64,000 bases of DNA from NCBI GenBank assembly GCA_036678685.1, contig JAZIHH010000020.1, positions 62,001-126,000 of the forward strand. The letters run 5' to 3'. The DNA is from JAZIHH01 sp036678685 (GTDB lineage Bacteria > Bacillota > UBA4882 > UBA10575). Both the position numbers and the translations under genes were made by a program. Shown in pieces: positions 16,680-25,992 of the stretch (its first letter is position 1; the number at the start of each line of letters is the position of its first letter). Under the pieces are notes generated by a model, which had not been told where the DNA came from, did no database searches, and saw only the letters and a program-made list of their open reading frames with translations.

Positions 16680-17690
16680 ATGAACCGGCCTACATATTTA
16701 GCTTTGGTTTCCAAGGTTTTATTGGGGTTCCTTTTTTTTCTGGGCATCTCTTCTTTTCTGGCCCAAGCGGACGACAAGGCCGTGCGGCTGGTCCCGGAGG
16801 AATATGATGTTTGGAGTTGCGACTGGTCCGGGGAGGGGAGAATTGCCTTTGCCGGAAAGCGTCAGGGGGAAGAAGGCATAAAAACCCGTATCTGGTTATG
16901 CCAGCCGGACGGGAACTCTTCTCCTGTGCATTGGACGGGAAGCGGTTCGCTGGTGGATATTTCACCCCGCTGGTCCCCGAAAGGGGACGGGGTGGTGATG
17001 GTGCGGAGAAAAAACGACGCCGGGGGGGACGGGTTGCATTCCTCTATTTGGTGGAAAGCCTATCCCTCGGGGGAAGGCCGGCAGTTAACCGACGGTCCCT
17101 GGGACACGGATCCATCGTGGTCGCCGGAGGGGGAATTCATCGTCTTTGTCCGTGGCGACGGACCTTTCCGCTCTTCCCTGGCCATGGTGGGCAAAAACGG
17201 CGGCCCGGTCCGGCAGCTAACCCCGTTAAGGGAAGGTTGCATCATGGCGCCGGTTTGGACGGCTGACCACCGGATCTATTATACTTTATTAAAATTGGAA
17301 GAAGTACAGGTGAACCTGGCGGATGAGAATTTTACGGTCCGGAAGATCGGCAAAGGGGATATCTGGTATTTGGATCTTCAGACCGGAGAGGAAAAGCCTT
17401 TCCTGGCCGACGAGTACGACAACCGTTTTTCCGCCGTCTCCCCCGATGGAAGATATCTGGCCTTTGTCTCCACCAGGGGGGTGACCATCGATGACACCAG
17501 GCCTGTCCGGGACCGGGCCGCTCTCTATGTTCTGGACCTGGCCGGCAGGGAACAATATTTGGTAGCCCAGGGGGTTAACCTCAACGGCGCCCCGCCGGTC
17601 TGGAGCTCCGACGGGAAAAAGATAACCTTTTTCAGTTTCCGTGAAAACCAACCGGCCATGTGGATCCTGCCGTGGGAACCCGCCCCGTAA
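16680..17690 (+). CDS. secreted TolB-like beta-propeller protein
   Basis: This 336-residue protein has a signal peptide (hydrophobic residues about 8-28, likely cleavage after AQA) and repeated PD40/TolB-type blades. Repeats include DPSWSPEGEFIVFVR, SAVSPDGRYLAFVS and PPVWSSDGKKITFFS. Such propellers sit outside the membrane and bind proteins or polysaccharides. No enzyme motif is seen. An SD-like GGGGAGGG lies just upstream. It lies between murB and birA, which gives little functional hint. The function is not known. Confidence 0.8.
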   Translation: MNRPTYLALVSKVLLGFLFFLGISSFLAQADDKAVRLVPEEYDVWSCDWSGEGRIAFAGKRQGEEGIKTRIWLCQPDGNSSPVHWTGSGSLVDISPRWSPKGDGVVMVRRKNDAGGDGLHSSIWWKAYPSGEGRQLTDGPWDTDPSWSPEGEFIVFVRGDGPFRSSLAMVGKNGGPVRQLTPLREGCIMAPVWTADHRIYYTLLKLEEVQVNLADENFTVRKIGKGDIWYLDLQTGEEKPFLADEYDNRFSAVSPDGRYLAFVSTRGVTIDDTRPVRDRAALYVLDLAGREQYLVAQGVNLNGAPPVWSSDGKKITFFSFRENQPAMWILPWEPAP

Positions 17691-17761
17691 AAAAAAGAAC
17701 CGTCCCGCCGGGGGACCGGGTGGAAAAAAGCTGTTATGGAGCGTGTTGTGGAGAGTTAAAG

Positions 17762-18766
17762 ATGAAAAAATTTGTTTTGCCGGCGAAGGGCTCCGGCGAG
17801 CCGGGGCTGGTTCCGCGTCTTTTGCGTTTTTTGAGGCCGGGGGAGTACGTTTCCGGCCAGGATTTGGCGGCGCGCTTGGGCCTGACCCGGGCCGCCGTGT
17901 GGAAGCAGATCCAAACCCTCCGGGGACTGGGTTACGAAATTGAGGCCCACCCCCGCCGGGGTTATCTTATGCTTTCCCGGCCCGACCGGCTTTATCCCTG
18001 GGAGGTGCAGGCGGGACTGGCCACCCGGTATCTCGGAAGAAAGATCGAGTATTATGAGGAACTTCCCTCCACCAACGAGCGGGCCAAGGAACTGCTGGCC
18101 GCCGGGCCGGAAGAAGGCACGCTGGTGTTGGCGGAGAAACAGACCCGCGGACGGGGAAGATTGGGACGAAACTGGTTTTCACCGCCCGAGAGCGGAATCT
18201 GGATGACCCTGATCCTCACCCCCGGGATGCCCCTCCTAGAGATGCATAAATTGACCCTGACGGCAGCCGCCGTACTGTCGCGGGCGATCTTTGCCGAACT
18301 GGGTTTCAGGCCCCTGGTGAAATGGCCCAATGATTTATATGTGGACGGAAAAAAGATCAGCGGCATCCTCACCGAACTGGCCGGGGAAATAGGCAGGACG
18401 GAATATTTGCTTTTGGGGATCGGGATTAACGTGAACCAGACTCCCGCCGATTTTCCGGAAGAACTGCGGGAAAAGGCCGGGTCGCTCCGGATGAAACTGG
18501 GCGTCAAAATCGACCGGCTGGTCCTTCTCCGCAGCTATTTGCGGTTGTTTGAGGAAGAATATAACCGGGTCCGGGCGGAAGGGTTCGGGGAAGTCCTCGC
18601 CTATTGCCGGCGGTATTCGGCGACTCTGGGCCGGCAGGTGGAGGTGGCAACCGGGAACCAACGGTACCGGGGGAAAGCCGTGGCCATCCGGGACGATGGC
18701 AGCTTGTCCTTGCGGCTGGAAGACGGCGGGACGATTGACATCTATGCCGGGGATGTTCTCCCCTGA
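17762..18766 (+). CDS. birA: bifunctional biotin ligase / biotin operon repressor
   Basis: BirA attaches biotin to carboxylases and, with its N-terminal winged helix, represses biotin genes. The product has 334 residues. The helix-turn-helix spans about residues 20-65 (SGQDLAARLGLTRAAVWKQI). The ligase follows, with the ATP/biotin loop GRGRLGRNW near residue 130, the KWPNDLYV block and a C-terminal SH3-like domain. ATG at 17762 has a GGAGAG site; upstream in-frame codons lie in the previous intergenic region. The HTH means this is the regulatory type. No biotin synthesis gene is in the window. Confidence 0.95.
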   Translation: MKKFVLPAKGSGEPGLVPRLLRFLRPGEYVSGQDLAARLGLTRAAVWKQIQTLRGLGYEIEAHPRRGYLMLSRPDRLYPWEVQAGLATRYLGRKIEYYEELPSTNERAKELLAAGPEEGTLVLAEKQTRGRGRLGRNWFSPPESGIWMTLILTPGMPLLEMHKLTLTAAAVLSRAIFAELGFRPLVKWPNDLYVDGKKISGILTELAGEIGRTEYLLLGIGINVNQTPADFPEELREKAGSLRMKLGVKIDRLVLLRSYLRLFEEEYNRVRAEGFGEVLAYCRRYSATLGRQVEVATGNQRYRGKAVAIRDDGSLSLRLEDGGTIDIYAGDVLP

Positions 18767-18915
18767 CCCCGTTTCCTCCCCGTCTGTCGGCCGCTGCCGG
18801 TCACTTGTTCCTGCGGATGATTAAGATCATAGTCTTCCCTCTTCTTTTCAGGAAGCCGCTTAACAGGCCGGAAAGTAAGTGACACATTTTTTTCCCCTCC
18901 GCAAAATATTCTCTC

Positions 18916-18944
18916 TTTACAAGTCGGTTGCTTCATTATATGAT
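18916..18944 (+). promoter_or_regulatory. promoter of gcvH-lipM
   Basis: TTTACA at 18916-18921, a 17-bp spacer and TATGAT at 18939-18944 lie about 65 bp before gcvH. Confidence 0.6.
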
Positions 18945-19008
18945 CAAGTAAAAAAGAAGTGCTTTTACCGGATAAGGTCAATAAATAAGTGGAATGGGGG
19001 TAAAACAG

Positions 19009-19386
19009 TTGATTCCGTCCGACCTGAAATACACCAAAGAGCACGAGTGGGTAAAGGTTGAGAAAAACCGGGTGGTTATGGGGATAACCAATTATGCCCA
19101 GGAGGAATTGGGCGATGTGGTGTATATTGACCTGCCGGGTGTAGGAGAAAAAGTGAAACAAAACACTGTGATGACCACGATCGAGTCGGTTAAAGCAGTA
19201 TCGGATATTTATGCTCCCGTTTCCGGGGAAGTGGTGGAGGTCAATGAAGAGTTGCAGCACAGCCCGGAACTGATCAACCAGGATCCTTACGGCAAAGGCT
19301 GGATTGCCGTCATCGAACTTGACAACCCGGAGGAGTTGAAAAATCTTTTAACCCCCGATGCCTACAAAAAGCATACCGGCGAATAG
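19009..19386 (+). CDS. gcvH: glycine cleavage system H protein / lipoyl carrier
   Basis: GcvH carries lipoate and shuttles the aminomethyl group in glycine cleavage. The product has 125 residues. The lipoylated Lys is residue 62 in TIESVKAVSDIYAP. TTG at 19009 is chosen because it gives the usual family N-terminus (IPSDLKYTKEHEWVKV) and has GGGGG 9 bp upstream; ATG at 18994 adds five residues and lacks a good SD. No gcvT or gcvP gene is nearby. It overlaps lipM by 29 bp. In Firmicutes GcvH is the first acceptor of octanoate from LipM, so here it may serve mainly in lipoate assembly. Confidence 0.93.
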   Translation: MIPSDLKYTKEHEWVKVEKNRVVMGITNYAQEELGDVVYIDLPGVGEKVKQNTVMTTIESVKAVSDIYAPVSGEVVEVNEELQHSPELINQDPYGKGWIAVIELDNPEELKNLLTPDAYKKHTGE

Positions 19387-20212
19387 GGTAAAAGGCCGCC
19401 TTCTTCCCTGGCAAACCGGTTCCGCCGCGGAGAATATGGCGGTAGACGAGGCGCTTTTCCGTAGTTACCTCCAGGGCGCGCCAAGTACTTTGCGTTTTTA
19501 CGGCTGGCGCCCGCCGGCTGTTTCCATCGGGCGCTTTCAAGATTGCCGACAGGAGCTTGACCGGGCGGCCTGTGAAGAAAAAGGCTATGACTGGGTGAGA
19601 AGACCAACCGGCGGCCGGGCTGTTTTGCATGAGGACGAGATCACCTATTGCCTGGTGGCCGGGGAACGGGAGGGTTTTTCCGGCGGCGTCTTGCCGGATT
19701 ATTTGAAAATAGCCGAAGGGTTTAAGGAAGGGTTCCGCCTTTTGGGAGTAGAGGTCGAGGTGGCGCCCGGGGAAAGAAAAAACCCCTCTTTTCGCGCTGC
19801 TTGTTTTAGCGCGGTCTCCTGGTATGAAATTGTCGCCGGTGGCAAGAAACTGGTGGGGAGTGCGCAACGGCGGGAAAAAACGGCCTTTATGCAACACGGC
19901 TCGATTCTTCTTGGTTTTCATCCGGAAAACCTCCGGGCCGTTCTGGGAAGGAAAGCCGGCCCGGGGCAGGTTGCCGCTTTGCGGCAACAGGTGACCAGCC
20001 TGGAGGAGCTTATGGGTTACCGTCCGGAAGTTAAGGAAGTGATTACCGCGCTGAGCGAGGGGTTAAGCCGTGTGCTTGGTATTTCGTGGGAACCGGGGGA
20101 GCTTACGCCCGGAGAAAAACAATTGGCCCGTTGTCTAAAAGAAAAGAAGTACGCCGATGCCGGGTGGAATGAAAACCCCTCCGGAAACCGGAGGCCCGGG
20201 AGCTGCCAATAG
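19358..20212 (+). CDS. lipM: octanoyl-[GcvH]:protein transferase pathway enzyme LipM
   Basis: This protein of the lipoate ligase/octanoyltransferase fold has 284 residues. Family blocks are RRPTGGRAVLHEDEITYCLV and GKKLVGSAQRREKTAFMQHG, the latter with the acyl-adenylate or thioester-site Lys region. Cys149 (AACFSAVSWYEI) matches the catalytic Cys of Bacillus LipM (Cys150), which supports LipM over a lipoate ligase. LipM takes octanoate from acyl carrier protein and places it on GcvH. The overlap with gcvH supports that pairing. No LipA or LipL gene is in the window. Confidence 0.85.
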   Translation: MPTKSIPANRVKGRLLPWQTGSAAENMAVDEALFRSYLQGAPSTLRFYGWRPPAVSIGRFQDCRQELDRAACEEKGYDWVRRPTGGRAVLHEDEITYCLVAGEREGFSGGVLPDYLKIAEGFKEGFRLLGVEVEVAPGERKNPSFRAACFSAVSWYEIVAGGKKLVGSAQRREKTAFMQHGSILLGFHPENLRAVLGRKAGPGQVAALRQQVTSLEELMGYRPEVKEVITALSEGLSRVLGISWEPGELTPGEKQLARCLKEKKYADAGWNENPSGNRRPGSCQ

Positions 20213-20291
20213 AAGGGAAATTTTTATAAATCATAATGCAAAGGGGCGGTATGACCGGAGGACGACGGGGGAAAGTTGGGGGTGGGAGAAA

Positions 20292-20501
20292 ATGAAGCAA
20301 CCGGTCAAACTCTCCCTTGGTGATCAAGTGCGGCTGAAAAAACCTCATCCTTGCGGGGGCACGGATTGGGAGATCATGAGAGTAGGCATGGATTTCCGGT
20401 TGAAATGTTTGACCTGCGGGCGGATCATGTTAATTCCCAGGTTTAAATTGGAAAAGAGCCTTAAAAAAGTGGTAAAGAGTTTTTCCCTGGAGAATCCATG
20501 A
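20292..20501 (+). CDS. DUF951 family small protein
   Basis: This 69-residue protein has a compact zinc-ribbon-like or OB-type fold of the DUF951 family. The family signature KKPHPCGGTDWEIMRVGMD is followed by LKCLTCGR. Three Cys residues (HPCGG, KC, TCG) could bind metal. The ATG at 20292 follows GGTGGGAGA. In many Firmicutes this gene lies just before rpsF, as here. Its function is unknown. Confidence 0.88.
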   Translation: MKQPVKLSLGDQVRLKKPHPCGGTDWEIMRVGMDFRLKCLTCGRIMLIPRFKLEKSLKKVVKSFSLENP

Positions 20502-20521
20502 GAGAATCCGTGGGGAACAAC

Positions 20522-20550
20522 TTGTTTTATCGGGTTTGAAATGCTATAAT
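20522..20550 (+). promoter_or_regulatory. promoter of the rpsF operon
   Basis: TTGTTT at 20522-20527, a 17-bp spacer and TATAAT at 20545-20550 precede rpsF. The 60-nt leader (20557-20619) contains a CGGTTTGCGACCG-type hairpin that could be the S6:S18 feedback site known in other bacteria; this last point is only a suggestion. Confidence 0.65.
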
Positions 20551-20619
20551 ATGTCATGAACTTCCCTGCTTCGGTTTGCGACCGGGGCCATTTAGTCCAG
20601 AGGGAGGAGGTGTCCACGG

Positions 20620-20907
20620 ATGACAGCCTATGAAATGGTTGTGGTGTTGAAACCCCAGTTGGAAGAGGAGGTTTTGGCGGAGACCGTCGCCCGCATTGAG
20701 GAAGCGGTCAAGAACGGCAATGGAGAAGTCGTCAAAACCGAACACTGGGGTAAACGCCGGTTGGCCTATGAAATCGCCGGCTTTACGGAAGGGTATTATC
20801 TGTTGTTACAGATCAAATTACCCAGGACCCAAGTTCGGGAAATCGAACACGTGCTGAAGATTTCTGATCAGGTCATCCGTCACATGATCGTAAAAGTCGA
20901 CACCTGA
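20620..20907 (+). CDS. rpsF: 30S ribosomal protein S6
   Basis: S6 binds S18 in the platform of the small subunit. The 95-residue product starts MTAYEMVVVLKPQLEEEVL and has the conserved KTEHWGKRRLAYEI block. It has a strong GAGGGAGGAGG site. It is first in the classic rpsF-ssb-rpsR operon, 21 bp before ssb. Confidence 0.98.
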   Translation: MTAYEMVVVLKPQLEEEVLAETVARIEEAVKNGNGEVVKTEHWGKRRLAYEIAGFTEGYYLLLQIKLPRTQVREIEHVLKISDQVIRHMIVKVDT

Positions 20908-20928
20908 TTTTTAAGGTGGTGTGAAGAG

Positions 20929-21360
20929 ATGAATCATGTCGTTCTCATTGGCAGGTTGACCAGGGATCCGGAACTCAGGTATACGCCGAACGGCACGGCG
21001 GTAGCCAATTTCACTTTGGCGGTGGACCGTCCGTTTCTCAATCAAGCCGGGGAAAGGGAGGCCGACTTTATTCCCATTGTGACCTGGCAGAAGCTGGCCG
21101 AGACCTGCGCCAATCACCTGCATAAAGGACGGCTGGTGGCGGTCGAAGGCAGGTTGCAAATCCGCAGTTACGAGGATCAAGAAGGCCAGCGCCGACGTGT
21201 TGCCGAGGTGGTGGCCGGGAACGTGCAGTTTTTGGATAAGGCCTCGGAAACAAGAAGAGCGGAGACCGACTCCCCGGGCGTTCCGGATCTGGAGAGCGAA
21301 GCGAGAGAAGACGGCGACGATGATCTGGAAGAAATCAACCTGGATGATCTGCCCTTTTAA
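20929..21360 (+). CDS. ssb: single-stranded DNA-binding protein
   Basis: This is an OB-fold protein of 143 residues that coats single-stranded DNA in replication and repair. The N-terminal domain [20 protein letters not shown] to about residue 105 is typical. A flexible acidic linker follows, and the tip ends DDLPF, the conserved partner-binding tail. It lies between rpsF and rpsR, as in most Firmicutes. Confidence 0.98.
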   Translation: MNHVVLIGRLTRDPELRYTPNGTAVANFTLAVDRPFLNQAGEREADFIPIVTWQKLAETCANHLHKGRLVAVEGRLQIRSYEDQEGQRRRVAEVVAGNVQFLDKASETRRAETDSPGVPDLESEAREDGDDDLEEINLDDLPF

Positions 21361-21383
21361 TTTGTTCATGGAGGTGGAAATGA

Positions 21384-21611
21384 TTGCGGCGCGAACGGGG
21401 AAAGAAAAAGAAGCGGGTATGCGCCTTTTGCGTGGATAAAATCGCCGTGGTGGATTACAAAGATCCCGGCCGGTTAAGGAAATTTATCACCGAGCGAGGG
21501 AAAATACTCCCCCGCCGGATCTCCGGAAACTGTGCCCGCCACCAGCGCCAGTTGACAGTGGCGATTAAGCGGGCCAGACAGTTGGCGCTTTTGCCATATA
21601 CCAGTGATTAG
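21384..21611 (+). CDS. rpsR: 30S ribosomal protein S18
   Basis: S18 is a 75-residue basic protein that pairs with S6 on the small subunit. It starts [20 protein letters not shown] and contains [20 protein letters not shown]. The Cys pairs (CAFC, plus NCARH) keep the zinc-binding form. TTG at 21384 is chosen because GGAGGTGG lies 6 bp upstream. Confidence 0.97.
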   Translation: MRRERGKKKKRVCAFCVDKIAVVDYKDPGRLRKFITERGKILPRRISGNCARHQRQLTVAIKRARQLALLPYTSD

Positions 21612-21717
21612 CGAAAAGGGAAGGAGGCCAAGCGCCTCTTTTCTTTTTCCAGAAGCAAACAGCAGGAAAAGAGGTCCCGGTGTTGAAATAAAATTGGAGA
21701 AGCAAGGGGGGAATGGT

Positions 21718-22041
21718 ATGGCCCACCCCAAAGAGATTGATATTGCCCGCAGCATCCGGACTATTGAATGGCTAAAAGCGGAATTGGTGGACGGGATGGC
21801 CGTTCTTTTCCGGGCCCTGGTGAAAAACAGCGAAGAGATGATCGCCGACGCGCTGGCCACGATTGTTATGACCAGTTATTTTTTGGGTAAAAGACTGGGT
21901 ATGACCTTTCACCAATTGGACCGGAAATTAGTGGATAAACTCCATACCCATCTGGCGGACGAACACCAACTGGAAAAATGGTACGGCGATATCTCCGGGC
22001 TTTTACATTATGTCGAAGAGAAACTGGAACATAGGAAATAA
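21718..22041 (+). CDS. MazG-like family protein
   Basis: This is a small all-alpha protein of 107 residues of the MazG-like family found in this position in many spore-forming Firmicutes. The helix block IARSIRTIEWLKAELVDGMA and TSYFLGKRLGMTFHQLDRKL are the family signature. The acidic EExxD metal motif of true MazG is not evident, so pyrophosphatase activity is doubtful. ATG at 21718 follows AAGGGGGG. It lies between rpsR and rplI. Confidence 0.8.
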   Translation: MAHPKEIDIARSIRTIEWLKAELVDGMAVLFRALVKNSEEMIADALATIVMTSYFLGKRLGMTFHQLDRKLVDKLHTHLADEHQLEKWYGDISGLLHYVEEKLEHRK

Positions 22042-22060
22042 ACGGTGAGAGGTGGAAAAA

Positions 22061-22510
22061 ATGAAGGTCATTCTTTTGGAACCCGTTAAGGCCCTGGGCA
22101 ATAGAGGCGATATCAAAGAGGTGGCCGCCGGTTATGCCCGGAATTATTTAATTCCCAAGAAACTGGCGATCGAGGCCACGCCCGCTAATATAAAACGTTT
22201 GGAACAAGAGAAAATCCGAATTAAGCAAAAGGAGATTCAAGAGACGGAAGCAGCCCGGAAACTGGCGGCCAAGATTGAAGGGGAAGTTTTGCAGTTTACC
22301 GCCAAGGCCGGCGAAGGAGGGAAGCTTTTTGGCTCAATTACCGGTAAGGAGATCTGCGAGGCCCTGGCTAAAAAGACCGGTATTGAGGTGGACAAAAAGA
22401 AACTGGAGCTTCCGGAACCCATCAAAGCCCTCGGCCGGCACGAGGTGACGGTGCAACTTTATCCCGGCGTCAATGCTTCGTTTATTGTGGAAGTCCTTGC
22501 CGGCGAGTAG
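22061..22510 (+). CDS. rplI: 50S ribosomal protein L9
   Basis: L9 is a 149-residue two-domain protein of the large subunit. The N-terminal RNA-binding domain has the signature [20 protein letters not shown], joined by a long helix to a C-terminal domain ([12 protein letters not shown]). ATG at 22061 follows GAGAGGTGG. It is followed by lonC and dnaB, a common Firmicutes order. Confidence 0.98.
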   Translation: MKVILLEPVKALGNRGDIKEVAAGYARNYLIPKKLAIEATPANIKRLEQEKIRIKQKEIQETEAARKLAAKIEGEVLQFTAKAGEGGKLFGSITGKEICEALAKKTGIEVDKKKLELPEPIKALGRHEVTVQLYPGVNASFIVEVLAGE

Positions 22511-22533
22511 GGCAGGTTTAGGAGGTATCAGAA

Positions 22534-24459
22534 ATGAAAAGTGTCGTTAGAGGCTGGGAGGAACAGAACCGGAACGCATCCTGGGGCAAGGGATTATCCC
22601 CCGAGGAGCAGCTAAAACGTCAGGTGGCGGCGATTTATTCCCTCCTGGCCAACCTTTACGGTTCGGACAAACTGGTCTTGAAAGCCGGTAAATTGGACGC
22701 CTTGAAATTGATGCGCTCTAAAAATCTGGAGGAACGGGTGCTGGCCCTGCAAAGATTGATCTTTGAAGATCCAACCCTGGACAGCCTGCCGGAGGACCGG
22801 GAAATCCCCGAGGTCCTCGACGAAATAGAAGAAGAGATCGCGGATTTGATTGCCCGCAAAACCGTAGAGGAACAGATTGAAAAGAAAATCGCCGAGCGCA
22901 TGCAGCGTCGGCATGAAGATTATGTCCGGGAAATTAAGATGCAGGTTTTAAAGGAAATCAGCGGACCGGACAACCCGTATACCCTGAAGAAATATGCGGA
23001 TTTGGAAAGACTGGAGGCCATCTCGCTTTCCCGTTCCGCCATGGAAATGCTCCGTCCCAGCCGTCTGGATCAGGTAATTGGGCAGGATGCCGCCATTAAG
23101 TCGTTACTGGCCAAGCTGGCGTCCCCCTTTCCCCAGCACGTCATCTTATACGGTCCTCCTGGGGTAGGGAAGACCACGGTAGCCCGGTTGGTTCTGGAAG
23201 CCGCCCAGAAGTTGCCGCATACTCCTTTTGGCCCGGAGGCGCCCTTTATTGAAGTGGACGGCACGACCCTGCGCTGGGATCCGCGGGAGGTAACCAACCC
23301 CCTTTTGGGTTCGGTCCATGATCCCATTTACCAGGGGGCCCGGAGGGATCTGGCCGACGGCGCGATCCCCGAACCCAAACCCGGGCTTGTCACAGAGGCC
23401 CACGGCGGGATTCTTTTTATTGATGAAATCGGGGATATGGATCCGGTTCTTATGAATAAACTACTTAAGGTCTTGGAGGATAAACGGATTAAATTTGATT
23501 CCGCCTATTACGATCCGACCGACCCGGGAGTCCCCAAATATATCAGGAAACTTTTCGAGGAAGGAGCCCCGGCCGATTTTATTCTGGTCGCGGCCACCAC
23601 CAGAGACCCGTCGGAAATCAGCCCCGCCCTGCGTTCCCGGTGCGGGGAGGTCTATTTTGAACCTTTGTCCCGGAAATCCATTGAAAAAATAGTGATTGAA
23701 GCGGCGGAACGCCTGAAGACCCGGATCGATCCGGCGGTTCCCGGGTTAATCAGCGAGTATACAATGGAAGGACGAAAAGCCGTCAGTATCCTGGCTGACG
23801 CCTACGGGGTCGCGCTCTTCCGGAACCACAACCGTATCGGCGAAAAGGGACCGGTCATTACCAAGGAAGATCTCTTTGAGGTCTTCCGGATCAGCCGCCT
23901 CACCCCTTATGTGACCGGACGGGCGAAAAACACCGGGGAAATAGGGAAAATTTTTGCCCTGGGGGTCAGCGGGTTTGTCGGTTCGGTTTTGGAAATTGAG
24001 GCCGTCTGTTTTCCCGTGGAAAAAGGGCGGGGGAAGATCCGCTTTAATGAGACGGCCGGGACCATGACCAAAGATTCGGTTTTCAATGCGGTGGCCGTGG
24101 CCCGCGGGATTACCGGACTGGACCCCTCGGATTATGATATTCACGTGAATGTGATCGGGGGCGGAAATATCGACGGCCCTTCGGCCGGTGTGGCCATGAC
24201 CCTTGTTTTAATCAGTTCGCTTTTGAAACGCCCCCTGCGCCAGGATATTGCCGTCACCGGTGAAGTTTCGATTCAGGGGAAGGTCAAACCCGTCGGCGGG
24301 CTGATCGAAAAGATTCACGGCGCCCGACAGGCCGGGATCCGGGAGGTTTTTGTCCCGGCGGACAACGAAAAGGATATCCCCGGGAACATGGAGGAAATCA
24401 AAATAACTCTTGTGCAAAAAGTGGAAGAATTGTTGGAAAGGGTTTTTTACCTGCAGTAG
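22534..24459 (+). CDS. lonC: Lon-family ATP-dependent protease LonC
   Basis: This 641-residue protease belongs to the LonC subfamily of spore formers. It has a helical N-terminal region (1-170), an AAA domain with Walker A GPPGVGKTT starting near residue 206 and Walker B GGILFIDEIGDMD, and a C-terminal Lon protease domain. The catalytic Ser is residue 550 (GPSAGVAM) and the Lys 593 (GLIEKIHGA). It lacks the LonA substrate-binding N-domain. It lies between rplI and dnaB and ends at a terminator. Substrates are unknown; a role in sporulation follows only from its phylogenetic spread. Confidence 0.93.
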   Translation: MKSVVRGWEEQNRNASWGKGLSPEEQLKRQVAAIYSLLANLYGSDKLVLKAGKLDALKLMRSKNLEERVLALQRLIFEDPTLDSLPEDREIPEVLDEIEEEIADLIARKTVEEQIEKKIAERMQRRHEDYVREIKMQVLKEISGPDNPYTLKKYADLERLEAISLSRSAMEMLRPSRLDQVIGQDAAIKSLLAKLASPFPQHVILYGPPGVGKTTVARLVLEAAQKLPHTPFGPEAPFIEVDGTTLRWDPREVTNPLLGSVHDPIYQGARRDLADGAIPEPKPGLVTEAHGGILFIDEIGDMDPVLMNKLLKVLEDKRIKFDSAYYDPTDPGVPKYIRKLFEEGAPADFILVAATTRDPSEISPALRSRCGEVYFEPLSRKSIEKIVIEAAERLKTRIDPAVPGLISEYTMEGRKAVSILADAYGVALFRNHNRIGEKGPVITKEDLFEVFRISRLTPYVTGRAKNTGEIGKIFALGVSGFVGSVLEIEAVCFPVEKGRGKIRFNETAGTMTKDSVFNAVAVARGITGLDPSDYDIHVNVIGGGNIDGPSAGVAMTLVLISSLLKRPLRQDIAVTGEVSIQGKVKPVGGLIEKIHGARQAGIREVFVPADNEKDIPGNMEEIKITLVQKVEELLERVFYLQ

Positions 24460-24494
24460 CCCAGCCATGCCACATGCCGCTGGATTTGGTTGTT

Positions 24495-24524
24495 AAAAAG
24501 TCACAGGCCAACTGTGACTTTTTT
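24495..24524 (+). terminator. rho-independent terminator after lonC
   Basis: An AAAAGTCACA/TGTGACTTTT stem with a 7-nt loop (GGCCAAC) ends in six T, 35 bp after the lonC stop. Confidence 0.88.
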
Positions 24525-24580
24525 AAAATGAGGAAAAGATTTGCCACGATTATCGGCTGAAAAGGAAAGGAAGGTTTTTT

Positions 24581-25924
24581 ATGAGTGTCAATATCTTGCC
24601 GGACAGGCTTCCTCCGCAAAACTTGGATGCCGAGCGTTCCACCCTGGGCGCGATGTTTTTGGATAAAGAAGCTATTTATCGGGCCATGGAGATTCTCCGG
24701 CCGGATGATTTTTATAAAGACGCCCACCGTTATATCTACCAGACGGTGTTGGAACTGACCAACAAGGGCGAACCGGTGGATCTGGTGACCGTCAGTGAGG
24801 CTCTGCGCCAAAAGAAGCGCCTGGACGAGGTCGGCGGTATTGCTTACCTGACCGAACTGGCCAATGCCGTGCCCACCGCGGCCCATATTGAGCATTACGC
24901 CCAGATCGTTGAGGAAAAGTCCCTTCTCCGGCAGTTGATTCGCTCCGCCGGAGAAATTATGGCCGCCGGGTATGACGCGGAGAGGGATGCGGAAGAGATT
25001 ATCGATGCCGCGGAAAGGAACATTTTTGCCATTACCAACCGGCGTACCCGGCGGGATATCACCAGCTTGAAACAGATTTTGATTGACGCCTTTGAACAAA
25101 TAGAACGGCTTTACGAGACCCGGGGGTCGGTGACCGGGGTACCGACCGGGTTTCCCGATTTGGACCGGCTGACCGCCGGGTTGCAGCCTTCCGACTTTAT
25201 TATCCTGGCGGCCCGTCCCAGCATGGGGAAGACCACCTTTGCCTTGAACATAGCGCAAAACGCCGCGGTACACCTGAAAATCCCGGTTATTATTTTCAGC
25301 CTGGAAATGTCCAAGGAACAGTTGGCCGTCAAGTTGCTGTGTGCGGAAGCGGGCGTGGACAACCAGCGGATCCGGACCGGGAATCTTTTGGAAGAGGACT
25401 GGCCGCGCCTTTCCCACGCCTTGGGCCGGCTCAGTGAGGCCATGATCTTTATTGACGATTCGCCGAGTATTTCAGCGCTGGAGGTGCGGGCCAAAGCCCG
25501 AAGGATCAAGGCCGAATACGGGTTGGGATTGATCATCGTGGATTACCTGCAGTTAATGCAGAGCCGCCACCGGCTGGAAAACCGGCAACAGGAGGTTTCG
25601 GAGATTTCCCGTTCCCTCAAGGCCTTGGCCAGGGAATTGTCGGTGCCTGTTTTAGCCATTTCCCAGCTCTCCCGCGCGGTGGAGCAACGGACCAGCAAAA
25701 AACCGTCCCTCGCCGACCTGAGGGAGTCGGGATCGCTGGAGCAGGACGCGGATTTGGTTTGTTTTTTGTACCGGGAGGACTACTACGACCCGGAGACGGA
25801 GAAGAAGAATATTACCGAACTGATTGTGGCCAAGCATCGCAACGGACCCACGGGGACAGTAGAGTTCCTGTTCCAGAAGGAGTTCAGTAAATTTTTAAGT
25901 CTGGAGAAATATAGAAGCCTGTAA
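24581..25924 (+). CDS. dnaB: replicative DNA helicase
   Basis: This is the ring helicase of the replication fork, 447 residues. The N-terminal domain (NLDAERSTLGAMFLDKEAIY) spans about 1-150. The RecA-like domain has Walker A ARPSMGKTTF (Lys217), Walker B GLIIVDYLQLM and the arginine-finger region near LADLRESGSLEQDADLV. It has a strong GGAAAGGAAGG site. No intein or other insertion is seen. It is transcribed apart from lonC because a terminator lies between them. Confidence 0.97.
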   Translation: MSVNILPDRLPPQNLDAERSTLGAMFLDKEAIYRAMEILRPDDFYKDAHRYIYQTVLELTNKGEPVDLVTVSEALRQKKRLDEVGGIAYLTELANAVPTAAHIEHYAQIVEEKSLLRQLIRSAGEIMAAGYDAERDAEEIIDAAERNIFAITNRRTRRDITSLKQILIDAFEQIERLYETRGSVTGVPTGFPDLDRLTAGLQPSDFIILAARPSMGKTTFALNIAQNAAVHLKIPVIIFSLEMSKEQLAVKLLCAEAGVDNQRIRTGNLLEEDWPRLSHALGRLSEAMIFIDDSPSISALEVRAKARRIKAEYGLGLIIVDYLQLMQSRHRLENRQQEVSEISRSLKALARELSVPVLAISQLSRAVEQRTSKKPSLADLRESGSLEQDADLVCFLYREDYYDPETEKKNITELIVAKHRNGPTGTVEFLFQKEFSKFLSLEKYRSL

Positions 25925-25992
25925 AACTGCTGCCGGTTCCGGTTAAAGAAAAAACCCGGGGATAATAAAAAGGACCGGAAGGAGGTGAAGAG

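Noticed and set aside
16680..17690. True TolB of a Tol-Pal system
   Set aside because: No tolQRA or pal genes are near; only the generic propeller repeats are shared.
21604..21717. N-terminal extension of the MazG-like gene
   Set aside because: It overlaps rpsR, and a strong ribosome site fits the ATG at 21718.
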